Shown: piece by piece, positions 41,801-48,405 of the stretch | Layout of the letters: every line of letters begins with the position of its first letter | How positions within the stretch are numbered: the stretch's first letter is position 1 | Assembly: GCA_964236495.1 (NCBI GenBank) | Contig: CAXSBR010000007.1 | Location: forward strand, 1-64,000 | Direction: 5' to 3' | Source of the DNA: CAXSBR01 sp964236495 | GTDB taxonomy: Bacteria; Actinomycetota; Actinomycetes; Mycobacteriales; Jatrophihabitantaceae | DNA length: 64,000 nt | Notes under the pieces: generated by a model | Seen by the model: only the letters and a program-made list of their open reading frames with translations | What the model was told of the DNA's origin: nothing | The model's database searches: none | Translations under genes and position numbers: made by a program

Positions 41801-42864
41801 TCTTCACGCCGGTGTGGCTGCGGTGGCTGGGTGCCGACATCGGCCGTGGCGTCGAGGCCTCGACGGTGCTGCTACTACCCCGCATGACCACTGTGGGCGA
41901 CGGCGCCTTCCTGGCCGACGACACGATGATCGCCTCCTATGAGCTGGGCGGCGGCTGGCTGCGCATCGAGCGGGCGAGCGTCGGCAAGCGCGCGTTCCTC
42001 GGTAACTCCGGTATGACGGCGCCGGGCCGGTCGATTCCCAAACGGGGCCTGATCGCGGTGCTGTCCGCGACGCCGGAGAAGGCCAAGAAGGGCACCTCCT
42101 GGCTGGGCAGTCCGCCGGTGCAGCTACGTCGGCAGGCCGATCAGGCGCAGGAAACGCGCACCTTCCACCCGCCGCTGCGTCTGAAGGTGCTGCGGGGTGC
42201 CGTCGAGCTGTGTCGGCTCAGCGCGCCCGTCGTCTCGGCGGTGTTGGCGCTGTTCGCAGCCGTTGCGATGGAGGCGTTGCTGGCGCACTCGGTAGCGCTG
42301 GCCGCGCTGCTCGCCGGCATGGTTTTGGTGGCCGCCGGGGTCGCCGCGGCAGCAGTGGCCGTCGTCGCCAAGTGGACGCTCGTCGGGCGGCTGCGGGCGG
42401 GTGAACATCCGCTGTGGTCGTCGTTCGTCTGGCGCAACGAGCTGGCCGACACCTTCGTCGAGGTCGTCGCCGCGCCCTGGTTCGCCGATCCGTTCACAGG
42501 CACGCCGGCGTTGGGCGGATGGTTGCGGGCGATGGGCGCGTCGATCGGACGAGGCGTGTGGTGCGAGACGTACTGGCTGCCCGAAGCCGACCTGGTGTCG
42601 ATCGGCGCCGGCGCCAGCGTCAACCGCGGCTGCGTGCTTCAGACACACTTGTTCCATGACCGGATCCTGCGCATGGACGCCGTGAATCTGGCCGCCGGCG
42701 CCACCATCGGCCCGCACAGCGTGATACTTCCCGCCGCGTCGATCGGCGCGCACGCCACCGTCGGCCCGGCGTCGCTGGTGATGCGCGGAGAGGCGGTGCC
42801 CGCGGGCAGCCGTTGGATCGGCAACCCCATCGCAGCCTGGCCGCACCAGCCCGACGCTGGCTGA
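38830..42864 (+). CDS. Pls/PosA family NRPS-like protein (adenylation, carrier, membrane, beta-helix)
   Basis: Up to 1344 aa; a likely alternative start is GTG 39003 (VDAAAPRTLIDIL), nearer the family's beginning. Adenylation domain about 65-545: IIFTSGSTGTPKGVAVSH, NTYGPTEATVVA, YRSGDLVRFDGEGLL and GRRIELGEVDAAL. Carrier domain about 555-630 with DDFFAHGGGSLSAAQLV (4'-phosphopantetheine Ser). Then about six membrane helices in three pairs, alternating with left-handed beta-helix hexapeptide blocks (about 815-850 and 1240-1335). This is the architecture of epsilon-poly-L-lysine synthetase Pls and relatives, which join amino acids or transfer them at the membrane. Substrate unknown. The M1 peptidase gene overlaps its stop (TGATG). 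Confidence 0.87.
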   Translation: MAGAVRLCRPVAARRADGKRRLSATPATLSAGSGPGAATGSATGSITASASGATLGRAVDAAAPRTLIDILRTTAHRHRDQPALDTGDEVLSYAELTTAVDALAVRLTAAGIKPGGRVGVRLPSGTAVLYVAILAVLAAGAAYVPVDADDPDERAQLVFGEAAVDAVLDAGSDLLAGSPASAAGPAAALSTEPGLDDDAWIIFTSGSTGTPKGVAVSHRSAAAFVDAEAKLFLPERPIGPGDRVLAGLSVAFDASCEEMWLAWRRGACLVPAPRSLVRSGLDLGPWLVQRAITVVSTVPTLAALWPVQYLQRVRLLIFGGEACPVELAERLVDDDREVWNTYGPTEATVVACAAKLSDEGPVRIGLPLAGWELAVCDLAGVPVPAGNVGELIIGGVGLARYLDPAKDAEKFAPMPSLGWARAYRSGDLVRFDGEGLLFQSRADEQVKLGGRRIELGEVDAALQALPGVAGAAAAVQATSAGNQILVGYLVLAGSSDETARFDQTASLAHLRATLPAALVPALAVVEELPTRTSGKVDRKALPWPLPQSSQSQSSSASPAQELGGTEGWLAEQWTSILGANVAGADDDFFAHGGGSLSAAQLVSVLRQRFAQVTVADVYAHPRLGGLAAFLESSAPAASVSTSTVAPVPRRAQCIQLGVVAAARILSGLRWLTLVALANHAVTAPWAPQVSWWVIAAGLLMFVSPFGRMALTVGGARALLRNLRPGTYPRGGSVHLRIWTAERLAAALAVDNLATAPWNIVYARGLGAKVDKGVALHALPPITGMLTLGGGCSVEPEVDLTGHWLDGDRLNVGRIRVGSGAVVGSRSTLAPGTKVGKNAEIEAGSSVSGFVPDNERWAGAPAVRVGPARHNWPAHRPEPARGWIAGYGVTAALLALYPVLAALPGLALLRRAVAQRSSLNSATVHALPVLVPATLLWLLVYAALTLSSVRLLGIGLREGHHAVRSRVGWQVWSTERLMDAARSLLFPIYASLFTPVWLRWLGADIGRGVEASTVLLLPRMTTVGDGAFLADDTMIASYELGGGWLRIERASVGKRAFLGNSGMTAPGRSIPKRGLIAVLSATPEKAKKGTSWLGSPPVQLRRQADQAQETRTFHPPLRLKVLRGAVELCRLSAPVVSAVLALFAAVAMEALLAHSVALAALLAGMVLVAAGVAAAAVAVVAKWTLVGRLRAGEHPLWSSFVWRNELADTFVEVVAAPWFADPFTGTPALGGWLRAMGASIGRGVWCETYWLPEADLVSIGAGASVNRGCVLQTHLFHDRILRMDAVNLAAGATIGPHSVILPAASIGAHATVGPASLVMRGEAVPAGSRWIGNPIAAWPHQPDAG

Positions 42865-44447
42865 TGGGTAAACCTGTTACCGGCAAGCCTGTCGTCAGCA
42901 AGCCTGTCGTCAGCACAACGTTGCCGGCGGTGTCGTCAGCCGAACCCACCTCGGGTGATCCGTACTTGCCCCACAGCGGCGACGATTCCTACGACGTGCG
43001 CCACTACGACCTCGCGCTGACCTACGGTGTCAGCAGCAATCGGCTGACCGGACGCGCGCGGCTCGACTGCCAGACCGTCCGTCCGCTGACCCGCTTCACT
43101 CTCGACCTGGCGGGGCTCTTGGCCAGCAAGGTGACCGTCGACGGCCGCCGCCCCAGGCGCTTTGCCCAGCGCGGGCGGCGGCTGCACGTGTGGTCCGAGG
43201 GCAATCTGGACGGGCCATTCACCGTGGACGTCACCTACGGCGGCAACCCCTCCCCGGTGCGCGGACCATGGGGCGACGTCGGCTGGGAAGAGCTGACCGA
43301 GGGCGTGCTCGTCGCCGGCCAGCCCGACGGCGCGGCGTCCTGGTATCCCGTCAACGACCGTCCCTCGACGAAGGCGTCCTACCGGATGACGCTGACCACC
43401 GACTCGCCCTACGTCGTGCTGGCCAACGGCACGATGACGTCGCGGCGTGCCGGCGCGGGGCGCACGACGTGGGTGTACGACGAGCCCGAGCCGATGGCCA
43501 GCTACCTGGCCACCGTGCAGATCGGCCGCTACGCCATCACCGAGCTGACCGCTCCTTCGTCGCTCGATCCTCACGCTGACAACGGCTCTTCGCGCAAGCG
43601 CTCATCGCTGGACAGCGCCAACTCAGACCAGCGCCTCGCTCTATCGTCGCTCGATCCTCACGCTGACAACGGCTCTTCGCGCAAGCGCTCATCGCTGGAC
43701 CGCGCTCCGGTCCTCACTCCTTCGTCGCTCGATCCTCACGCTGTGGTGCGGCAGACGGTGGCGGCACCGGTGCGGCTGCAGTCGCGGGTGAACGCCGACT
43801 TCTCCCGCCATCCCCAGCTGATGGCGACCTTCGTCGAGCTGTTCGGCCCGTACCCGTTCGAGCACTACCGCATCGTCGTCACCGACGATCCGTTGGAGAT
43901 CCCGCTCGAGGCGCAGGGCATGTCGATCTTCGGCTCGAATCATGTGGACGGCCGCGGCGGCTACGACCGGCTGATCGCACACGAACTGGCTCACCAATGG
44001 TTCGGCAACAGCGTCACCCTGCGCACCTGGCGTGACATCTGGCTGCACGAAGGGTTCGCGTGCTACGCCGAGTGGCTGTGGTCGCAAGCCTCCGGGGGCA
44101 CGTCGGTGCAGCGGCTCGCAGCCCGCTACCACGCCCGACTGGCAGCACTGCCGCAGGACCTGGTGCTGGCCGATCCCGGTCCGGAGCGGATGTTCGACGA
44201 CCGCGTCTACAAGCGCGGCGCGCTGACGCTGCACGCGCTGCGCTGCCTGGTAGGTGACGACGCGTTCTTCGATCTGCTCCGGGCGTGGACGTCGACATAT
44301 CGGCACGCCAACGCCGGCACCGAGGACTTCGTCGCCCTCGCCGCATCCCGGTCCGGCCGCTCGATCCGCCCGAAGTCGCTCGACGCGCTCTTCGACGCCT
44401 GGCTGCACCGCCCGGAGCTACCGCCGCTGCCGGGCACCCGTCGATAG
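42864..44447 (+). CDS. M1 family metallopeptidase with in-frame repeat insertion
   Basis: 527 aa from ATG 42864 (TGATG with the NRPS-like stop). N-terminal beta domain starting SYDVRHYDLALTYGVSSNRLTGRARL; catalytic HELAHQWFGN at H373-E-L-A-H377 and the third zinc ligand E396 in LHEGFACYAE. The exopeptidase GAMEN motif is replaced by EAQGMSIFG. Residues about 230-293 are foreign to the fold: SSLDPHADNGSSRKRSSLD twice and a partial third copy, encoded by the repeat at 43557-43743. The insert lies between GRYAITELTA and VRQTVAAPVRLQSRVNADFSRHP, where related enzymes are continuous. It is translationally coupled to the NRPS-like gene, so it may process its product. Confidence 0.87.
   Translation: MGKPVTGKPVVSKPVVSTTLPAVSSAEPTSGDPYLPHSGDDSYDVRHYDLALTYGVSSNRLTGRARLDCQTVRPLTRFTLDLAGLLASKVTVDGRRPRRFAQRGRRLHVWSEGNLDGPFTVDVTYGGNPSPVRGPWGDVGWEELTEGVLVAGQPDGAASWYPVNDRPSTKASYRMTLTTDSPYVVLANGTMTSRRAGAGRTTWVYDEPEPMASYLATVQIGRYAITELTAPSSLDPHADNGSSRKRSSLDSANSDQRLALSSLDPHADNGSSRKRSSLDRAPVLTPSSLDPHAVVRQTVAAPVRLQSRVNADFSRHPQLMATFVELFGPYPFEHYRIVVTDDPLEIPLEAQGMSIFGSNHVDGRGGYDRLIAHELAHQWFGNSVTLRTWRDIWLHEGFACYAEWLWSQASGGTSVQRLAARYHARLAALPQDLVLADPGPERMFDDRVYKRGALTLHALRCLVGDDAFFDLLRAWTSTYRHANAGTEDFVALAASRSGRSIRPKSLDALFDAWLHRPELPPLPGTRR
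43557..43743. repeat. in-frame repeat insertion inside the M1 peptidase gene
   Basis: Copies begin with TCGTCGCTCGATCCTCACGC at 43557, 43644 and 43722. Spacings of 87 and 78 bp are both multiples of three. The third copy is preceded by CTCCGGTCCTCACTCC, matching the core of the 53-bp repeat at 4341. Units contain CTTCGCGCAAGCGCTCATCG, related to elements at 44526 and 45768. Confidence 0.88.
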
Positions 44448-44525
44448 CAGCGTCCGCCGGGCCGCCTTGCAGAGTGTCCGCCGCCTTGCACAGTGTGTAG
44501 GCCTTGCAGAGTGTCGGGCGGCCGC

Positions 44526-44582
44526 CTTCGCGCGTGAGAGCGTCGCTCGAAGAGCAATCTGACGACCGTCCCACGCGCGAAG
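44526..44582. terminator. long-loop inverted repeat after the M1 peptidase
   Basis: CTTCGCGCGTG (44526-44536) and CACGCGCGAAG (44572-44582), 11-bp perfect arms with a 35-nt loop, between the convergent M1 peptidase and PIN toxin genes. Before it, GCCTTGCA(G/C)AGTGT occurs three times (44466-44520). Could stop transcription from both sides or be a mobile repeat of the family seen at 43588, 43675 and 45768. Confidence 0.55.
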
Positions 44583-44610
44583 CGCCGTGTTCAGCGGGAC
44601 GGTGCGCAGC

Positions 44611-45003
44611 TCAGGGCAGCACTACCAGCGACGACCGCCGGGCCGCTGAGCCCAGGGCCGCGTCGAACGTCGCCAGCGTCGCGCGATGAAAGACCGCCAC
44701 AGCGAGAACGCAACAGTCGGGCAGCTTCAATCCGGTATCGACTCGGAGAACGGCGAGCCGGAGAGGCTCGCCGGAGTCAGATGTGGCTACCTGGACACCG
44801 ATGTCGGTCAGGTCGTCCAGCAATACCTCGGCCTGCCCGATCTTGACTCCGCCCACGAGGACTTCTGCCATCGTTGTCGCGTGCACCATCAGCGTCTCGG
44901 TGGCACCGCCAAGGAGGAGCTCGCTCGCGGTGTCATGGTGGTAATCGAGCGGGTTGAAATGCGCGATCAGGACGCTGGCGTCCAGCACGATCACGCCGGC
45001 CAT
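44611..45003 (-). CDS. vapC: VapC-type PIN domain ribonuclease toxin
   Basis: 130 aa. PIN residues: VIVLDASVLIAHFNPLDYHHD (Asp 8), HATTMAEVLVG (Glu 47), GLKLPDCCVLAVAVFHRATLATFDAALGSAA (two Asp). Starts within the end of the antitoxin gene (13-nt overlap). Fourth apparently complete TA module of the window. Confidence 0.86.
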   Translation of the reverse strand: MAGVIVLDASVLIAHFNPLDYHHDTASELLLGGATETLMVHATTMAEVLVGGVKIGQAEVLLDDLTDIGVQVATSDSGEPLRLAVLRVDTGLKLPDCCVLAVAVFHRATLATFDAALGSAARRSSLVVLP

Positions 45004-45254
45004 TCCTCCCGCAACTTAGTTAGGTAGTCGGCGGGATACGCGTCGGCGTACTTACCGCTGCTCGCTCGGACAGCCCTGCGCCTGTCCTCGGCCACTCGGT
45101 CGGCGTCGTCGAGCACATGCTCGCTGCCGATGCCTATCAGGCGATGAAGCAGCCGAGACCGCGATTCGGACGGCCACCGTCGAGTTGCTGCATCGAGGGC
45201 AGCGGCTATCTTCGCGGTCTCGGTCACCTGATGGCGCGGACGAGTGGTGGGCAC
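44991..45254 (-). CDS. vapB: antitoxin of the VapBC type
   Basis: 87 aa. TETAKIAAALDAATRRWPSESRSRLLHRLIGIGSEHVL resembles an RHH-type DNA-binding start found in actinobacterial antitoxins, followed by an acidic and aromatic tail YADAYPADYLTKLREEWPA that would bind the toxin. Coupled to the PIN toxin downstream. The upstream 275 bp hold no gene. Confidence 0.75.
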   Translation of the reverse strand: MPTTRPRHQVTETAKIAAALDAATRRWPSESRSRLLHRLIGIGSEHVLDDADRVAEDRRRAVRASSGKYADAYPADYLTKLREEWPA

Positions 45255-45529
45255 GACCCAAGTGTGTCACCTTCGGCGCAAGTGAAGCACCTGTAGGAAC
45301 GTGCCGGTTGCGGCGACGGCGTCGCGCATCCGACACCAGCTGGACAACACTGCGAAGCTCAGCGCTGCTGACGATCGTGGGAGCGGTCGACGCTGACCGC
45401 AGGCATCGACACGATCGTTGGCCACCTCCGGCAAGCGCAATCGAACCCAATCTGGCCACCCGCGAAGCCGCGTGCGATCGTTGCACCCAGACGTCCGCCG
45501 GGCGCCTGCATCAGCGATGGGAGAACACG

Positions 45530-45754
45530 GTGTCGATAGCAGTCAACCTGGCCAAGGCCCTGGACAAGGCTTACGAGAACAAGAGCATCGACGAGATCCT
45601 GCAGGCGCCGCCGTCCGCGCTGGCCGGACTCACCGAGAACCACGACAAACTTCTGCGTGAGGCGCTGGGCATCACCACGGTCGCCGACCTCGGCAGCAAC
45701 AAGTACTTCGCTCTGGCCGGCGTCCTGGTCGCCTTGAGCGAGAAGCAGGGCTGA
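45530..45754 (+). CDS. small conserved protein, helical, function unknown
   Basis: 74 aa from GTG 45530, with GGGAG 8 nt before it. Sequence SIAVNLAKALDKAYENKSIDEILQAPPSALAGLTENHDKLLREALGITTVADLGSNKYFALAGVLVAL is conserved-looking in actinobacteria. The ALGITTVADLGSNKYFALA part resembles a helix-hairpin-helix motif as in small DNA- or nucleotide-associated domains. No operon partner. Confidence 0.7.
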   Translation: MSIAVNLAKALDKAYENKSIDEILQAPPSALAGLTENHDKLLREALGITTVADLGSNKYFALAGVLVALSEKQG

Positions 45755-45882
45755 CTCCGGTCGGCGACTTCGCGCGTCGGGGCGTCGCTGGAAAAGCAAC
45801 TTAACGGCGCTCAGACGCGCACAGCAGCGGGGCCGACAGCTGGCGGTCAGCTGGGCAGACAGCTGGGCAGACCGCTGGGCAG

Positions 45883-46725
45883 TCAGCCGCTGAACTGTCG
45901 TCCTACGACGGCGAGCAGTTCGAGCCGGTCGGCATCGACGGTGCCCGGTGTGGCGGTGAACACGAGCAGGCGTTGTCCGCGGTCCTCGCTGTGCAGTACC
46001 TGGCAGTCCAGTTCCAACTCGCCAAACTCGGGATGGACGAGCGTCTTGCGCTGCTCGCTGGAGGCGGCCACCTCGTGGCGCGCCCAGACCTCAGCAAACT
46101 CTGGAGACTGTGGGCTTGCCTCGAGCAGCTGGCTGACCAGCGTGTCTGCGCCGGGAGTGCCGCGGCTGGTGGCAGCGCGCAGGTCAGCCGCCCAAAGCCG
46201 GCTTTGCACGGCGTGTTCCCGCTCGGCGCGCAGCGCACGCTCGGCGGGGTCGCCGAGAAACCAGCGGTAGTAGGCGCTGCGCGCCGGCCCGTCGTAGGAC
46301 GTCTGGTCACCGAGCAGCGCGACGGCGAGCCTGTTCTGGACGAGCGTCACGCCGAGGTCGGTGACGACCTGTGCGGGCGTGTCGGCCAGCCGGTCGAGCA
46401 CGCGCATGATGCCCGGCGGTACGTGCTCCGTGCGACGCGCGCGGCCGGGCGTGCCATGGCCGGCGAGCCGGAACAGATGGTCGCGCTCGTCCAGGGTCAG
46501 CCTCAGCCCGCGCGCCAGGGCCGTGAGCATCTGCTCCGAGGGCTGCGGTCCACGCCGCTGCTCCAGGCGTGTGTAGTAGTCAGTCGACATGCCGGTGAGC
46601 GCAGCAACCTCCTCCCGGCGCAGCCCTTCGGTGCGACGCCGGAGACCGACGGGCAGGCCGACGTCGCCAGGTTGCAGGGCTCCGCGGCGGCGGCGCAGGA
46701 AGTCCGCGAGCGAGATCCGGTCCAC
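45883..46725 (-). CDS. XRE-family (MmyB-like) transcriptional regulator
   Basis: 280 aa from GTG 46725. HTH: LRRRTEGLRREEVAALTGMSTDYYTRLEQRRGPQPSEQMLTALARGLRLTLDERDHLFRLAG (about 28-90), then the MmyB ligand domain with VVTDLGVTLVQNRLAVALLGD, YYRWFLGDPAERA and HPEFGELELDCQVL...LLVFTATPGT. This family often controls a divergent SDR, which is the arrangement here. GGAGGGG abuts the GTG, so the exact start could differ. Confidence 0.86.
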   Translation of the reverse strand: MDRISLADFLRRRRGALQPGDVGLPVGLRRRTEGLRREEVAALTGMSTDYYTRLEQRRGPQPSEQMLTALARGLRLTLDERDHLFRLAGHGTPGRARRTEHVPPGIMRVLDRLADTPAQVVTDLGVTLVQNRLAVALLGDQTSYDGPARSAYYRWFLGDPAERALRAEREHAVQSRLWAADLRAATSRGTPGADTLVSQLLEASPQSPEFAEVWARHEVAASSEQRKTLVHPEFGELELDCQVLHSEDRGQRLLVFTATPGTVDADRLELLAVVGRQFSG

Positions 46726-46755
46726 CCCTCCAGCGTGCGGCGTGCGCGCCGCGCC

Positions 46756-46780
46756 GTCCAGGGACCCGCGATCCCTGGAC
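46756..46780. promoter_or_regulatory. operator palindrome between XRE regulator and SDR
   Basis: GTCCAGGGA-CCCGCGA-TCCCTGGAC, 9-bp perfect arms and a 7-bp centre, 30 bp before the regulator start and 45 bp before the SDR start. Probable binding site of the MmyB-like regulator for both genes. Confidence 0.7.
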
Positions 46781-46825
46781 AACGGATCTCTGCCCTGCAC
46801 CTGCCGGCGAGCGCAAGCTGGCACC

Positions 46826-47596
46826 ATGACCGAAGCCACCAATTCCAAGATCGCTCTCATCACCGGCGCGAGCCGCGGGCTGGGCCGCAGCACCGCCCTC
46901 CACCTTGCCCGCGCCGGTGTCGACGTCGTCGGCACCTATGTCGCCGCCAAGCCTGCCGCCGACTCACTCGTCGAACAGGTGCAGGCCGCGGGTAGCAAAG
47001 CCGTTGTTCTGCCGCTCGACGTGGCGGACTCGTCGTCGTTCCCGACATTCGTGGAGCAGTTGCAGCGCGCACTGCGTGAGGAGTTCGGCCGCGACACCGT
47101 CGACTTCCTAGTCAACAACGCCGGCACGTCGCTGCACGAGTCGTTCGCCACGACGAGCGAGGAGCAGTTCGACGAGATCGTCGACGTGCACCTCAAGGGG
47201 CCTTTCTTCCTCACCCAGGCGCTGCTGCCCGTGCTCGCCGACGGCGGCCGGATCGTCAACATCTCCACCGGCCTGGTCCGGATCACCATTCCCGGTTCTG
47301 CGGCGTACGCGGCAGCCAAGGGTGCCGTCGAAGTGCTCACCCGGTATCAGGCCCAGGAACTCGGCAGCCGCGGCATCCGAGTCAACGTCGTCGCACCGGG
47401 AGCGGTGGCCACCGACTTCTCCGGCGGCTTGGTCCGCGACAACCCGCAAGTCGGCGAGATGGTCCGCGACTCCACCGCGCTCGGCCGCCTCGCCGAGCCC
47501 GACGACATCGGCGCTGCGATCGCCCTGATGCTCGCCGACGGCTTTGGCTGGGCGACTGGCGCGAAGATCGAGCTGACCGGCGGTCAGCGCCTGTAA
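46826..47596 (+). CDS. short-chain dehydrogenase/reductase
   Basis: 256 aa from ATG 46826. Classical SDR: IALITGASRGLGRSTALHLARAG, DFLVNNAGTS, NISTGLVRITIPGSAAYAAAKGAVEVL (catalytic Ser and YxxxK) and NVVAPGAVATDFSGGLVRDNPQV, ending GAKIELTGGQRL. Likely an oxidoreductase of an unknown carbonyl compound, induced through the divergent MmyB-like regulator. Confidence 0.88.
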   Translation: MTEATNSKIALITGASRGLGRSTALHLARAGVDVVGTYVAAKPAADSLVEQVQAAGSKAVVLPLDVADSSSFPTFVEQLQRALREEFGRDTVDFLVNNAGTSLHESFATTSEEQFDEIVDVHLKGPFFLTQALLPVLADGGRIVNISTGLVRITIPGSAAYAAAKGAVEVLTRYQAQELGSRGIRVNVVAPGAVATDFSGGLVRDNPQVGEMVRDSTALGRLAEPDDIGAAIALMLADGFGWATGAKIELTGGQRL

Positions 47597-47621
47597 CGAG
47601 GCTGGCGGCACGTCTTCGTCG

Positions 47622-47653
47622 GGTCGTCGTTGGACCTCGGGCCAACGACGACC
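47622..47653. terminator. hairpin terminator between SDR and PPTase genes
   Basis: GGTCGTCGTTGG, 8-nt loop, CCAACGACGACC: 12-bp perfect stem 25 bp after the SDR stop and just before the convergent PPTase stop. Followed by CTTTA rather than a long U-run. Confidence 0.8.
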
Positions 47654-47657
47654 GGCT

Positions 47658-48320
47658 TTACGGGCTTGCTGTTGAGTCGCCCGTGACTGCACCCGACGAC
47701 GCCAGCCAGCAGGCGTAGCCCGCGCCCACATCGATGCGCGTCAGCTGGTAGCCCGAGTCAGCCGGATCGATGGTGCTCGGATCGACGTTCAACCCCACGC
47801 CGCGCGCCTTGAGCACCGCCTCCGTACGCGCCCACGCATCGGCGCGGGCGAAGGCCCGATCCCGCTCGGGTAATGCGCGGACGGCAGCGCGTTCGGGCGA
47901 ACTCAGCGCGACGCCATCGAAGCCGACGAACCCGACCGCGCCGATCTGTTGGACGTCGATCCCGAGCGGCTCCGCGCCCCGTCCCACCGCCACCACGACG
48001 CGCTCGGCCGAGCGGGACAGGCTCAGCTGCACCGACGGATCGGTCGCCACCACCGGCCGGCCGTGCTCCCTGCTCCCGCACGAGCCGCAGGCGTAGCCCA
48101 GCTCGACGGCCGCCGCATCGACGCCGAGAACGGCACCCACTGTGCTGCGCAGCAGTACACGCGAGGCGACGAATCGACCGCGATCAACGGTCCGCACGAA
48201 CCTGGCAGCGCGGGCCAGTTCTGCCGGCGACAGCAGCGTCATTGTGGACGAAGCGTCGGCGACCGGCTCCCACGCGACCAGCACTGGACCAATCAGCACC
48301 GACCTCGTCGCAGCCCCCAT
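47658..48320 (-). CDS. 4'-phosphopantetheinyl transferase (Sfp type)
   Basis: 220 aa. RTVDRGRFVASRVLLRSTVGAVLG is the usual opening; the magnesium/CoA motif is LGIDVQQI (about 119-126) and the second motif WARTEAVLKARGVGL (about 163-177) stands for WxxKEA with Thr in place of Lys. It transfers phosphopantetheine from CoA to carrier-protein Ser. The NRPS-like protein at 38.8-42.9 kb has such a carrier and is an obvious client, though the genes are 5 kb apart and not in one operon. Confidence 0.86.
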   Translation of the reverse strand: MGAATRSVLIGPVLVAWEPVADASSTMTLLSPAELARAARFVRTVDRGRFVASRVLLRSTVGAVLGVDAAAVELGYACGSCGSREHGRPVVATDPSVQLSLSRSAERVVVAVGRGAEPLGIDVQQIGAVGFVGFDGVALSSPERAAVRALPERDRAFARADAWARTEAVLKARGVGLNVDPSTIDPADSGYQLTRIDVGAGYACWLASSGAVTGDSTASP

Positions 48321-48405
48321 CGCAGCGAAACCCTAACGCCGCCGCACAGGGGCCCGGCACGTCTGTCAAGCTCATCGGTCACGGCCACGATCGAAAGGCG
48401 GCGCA

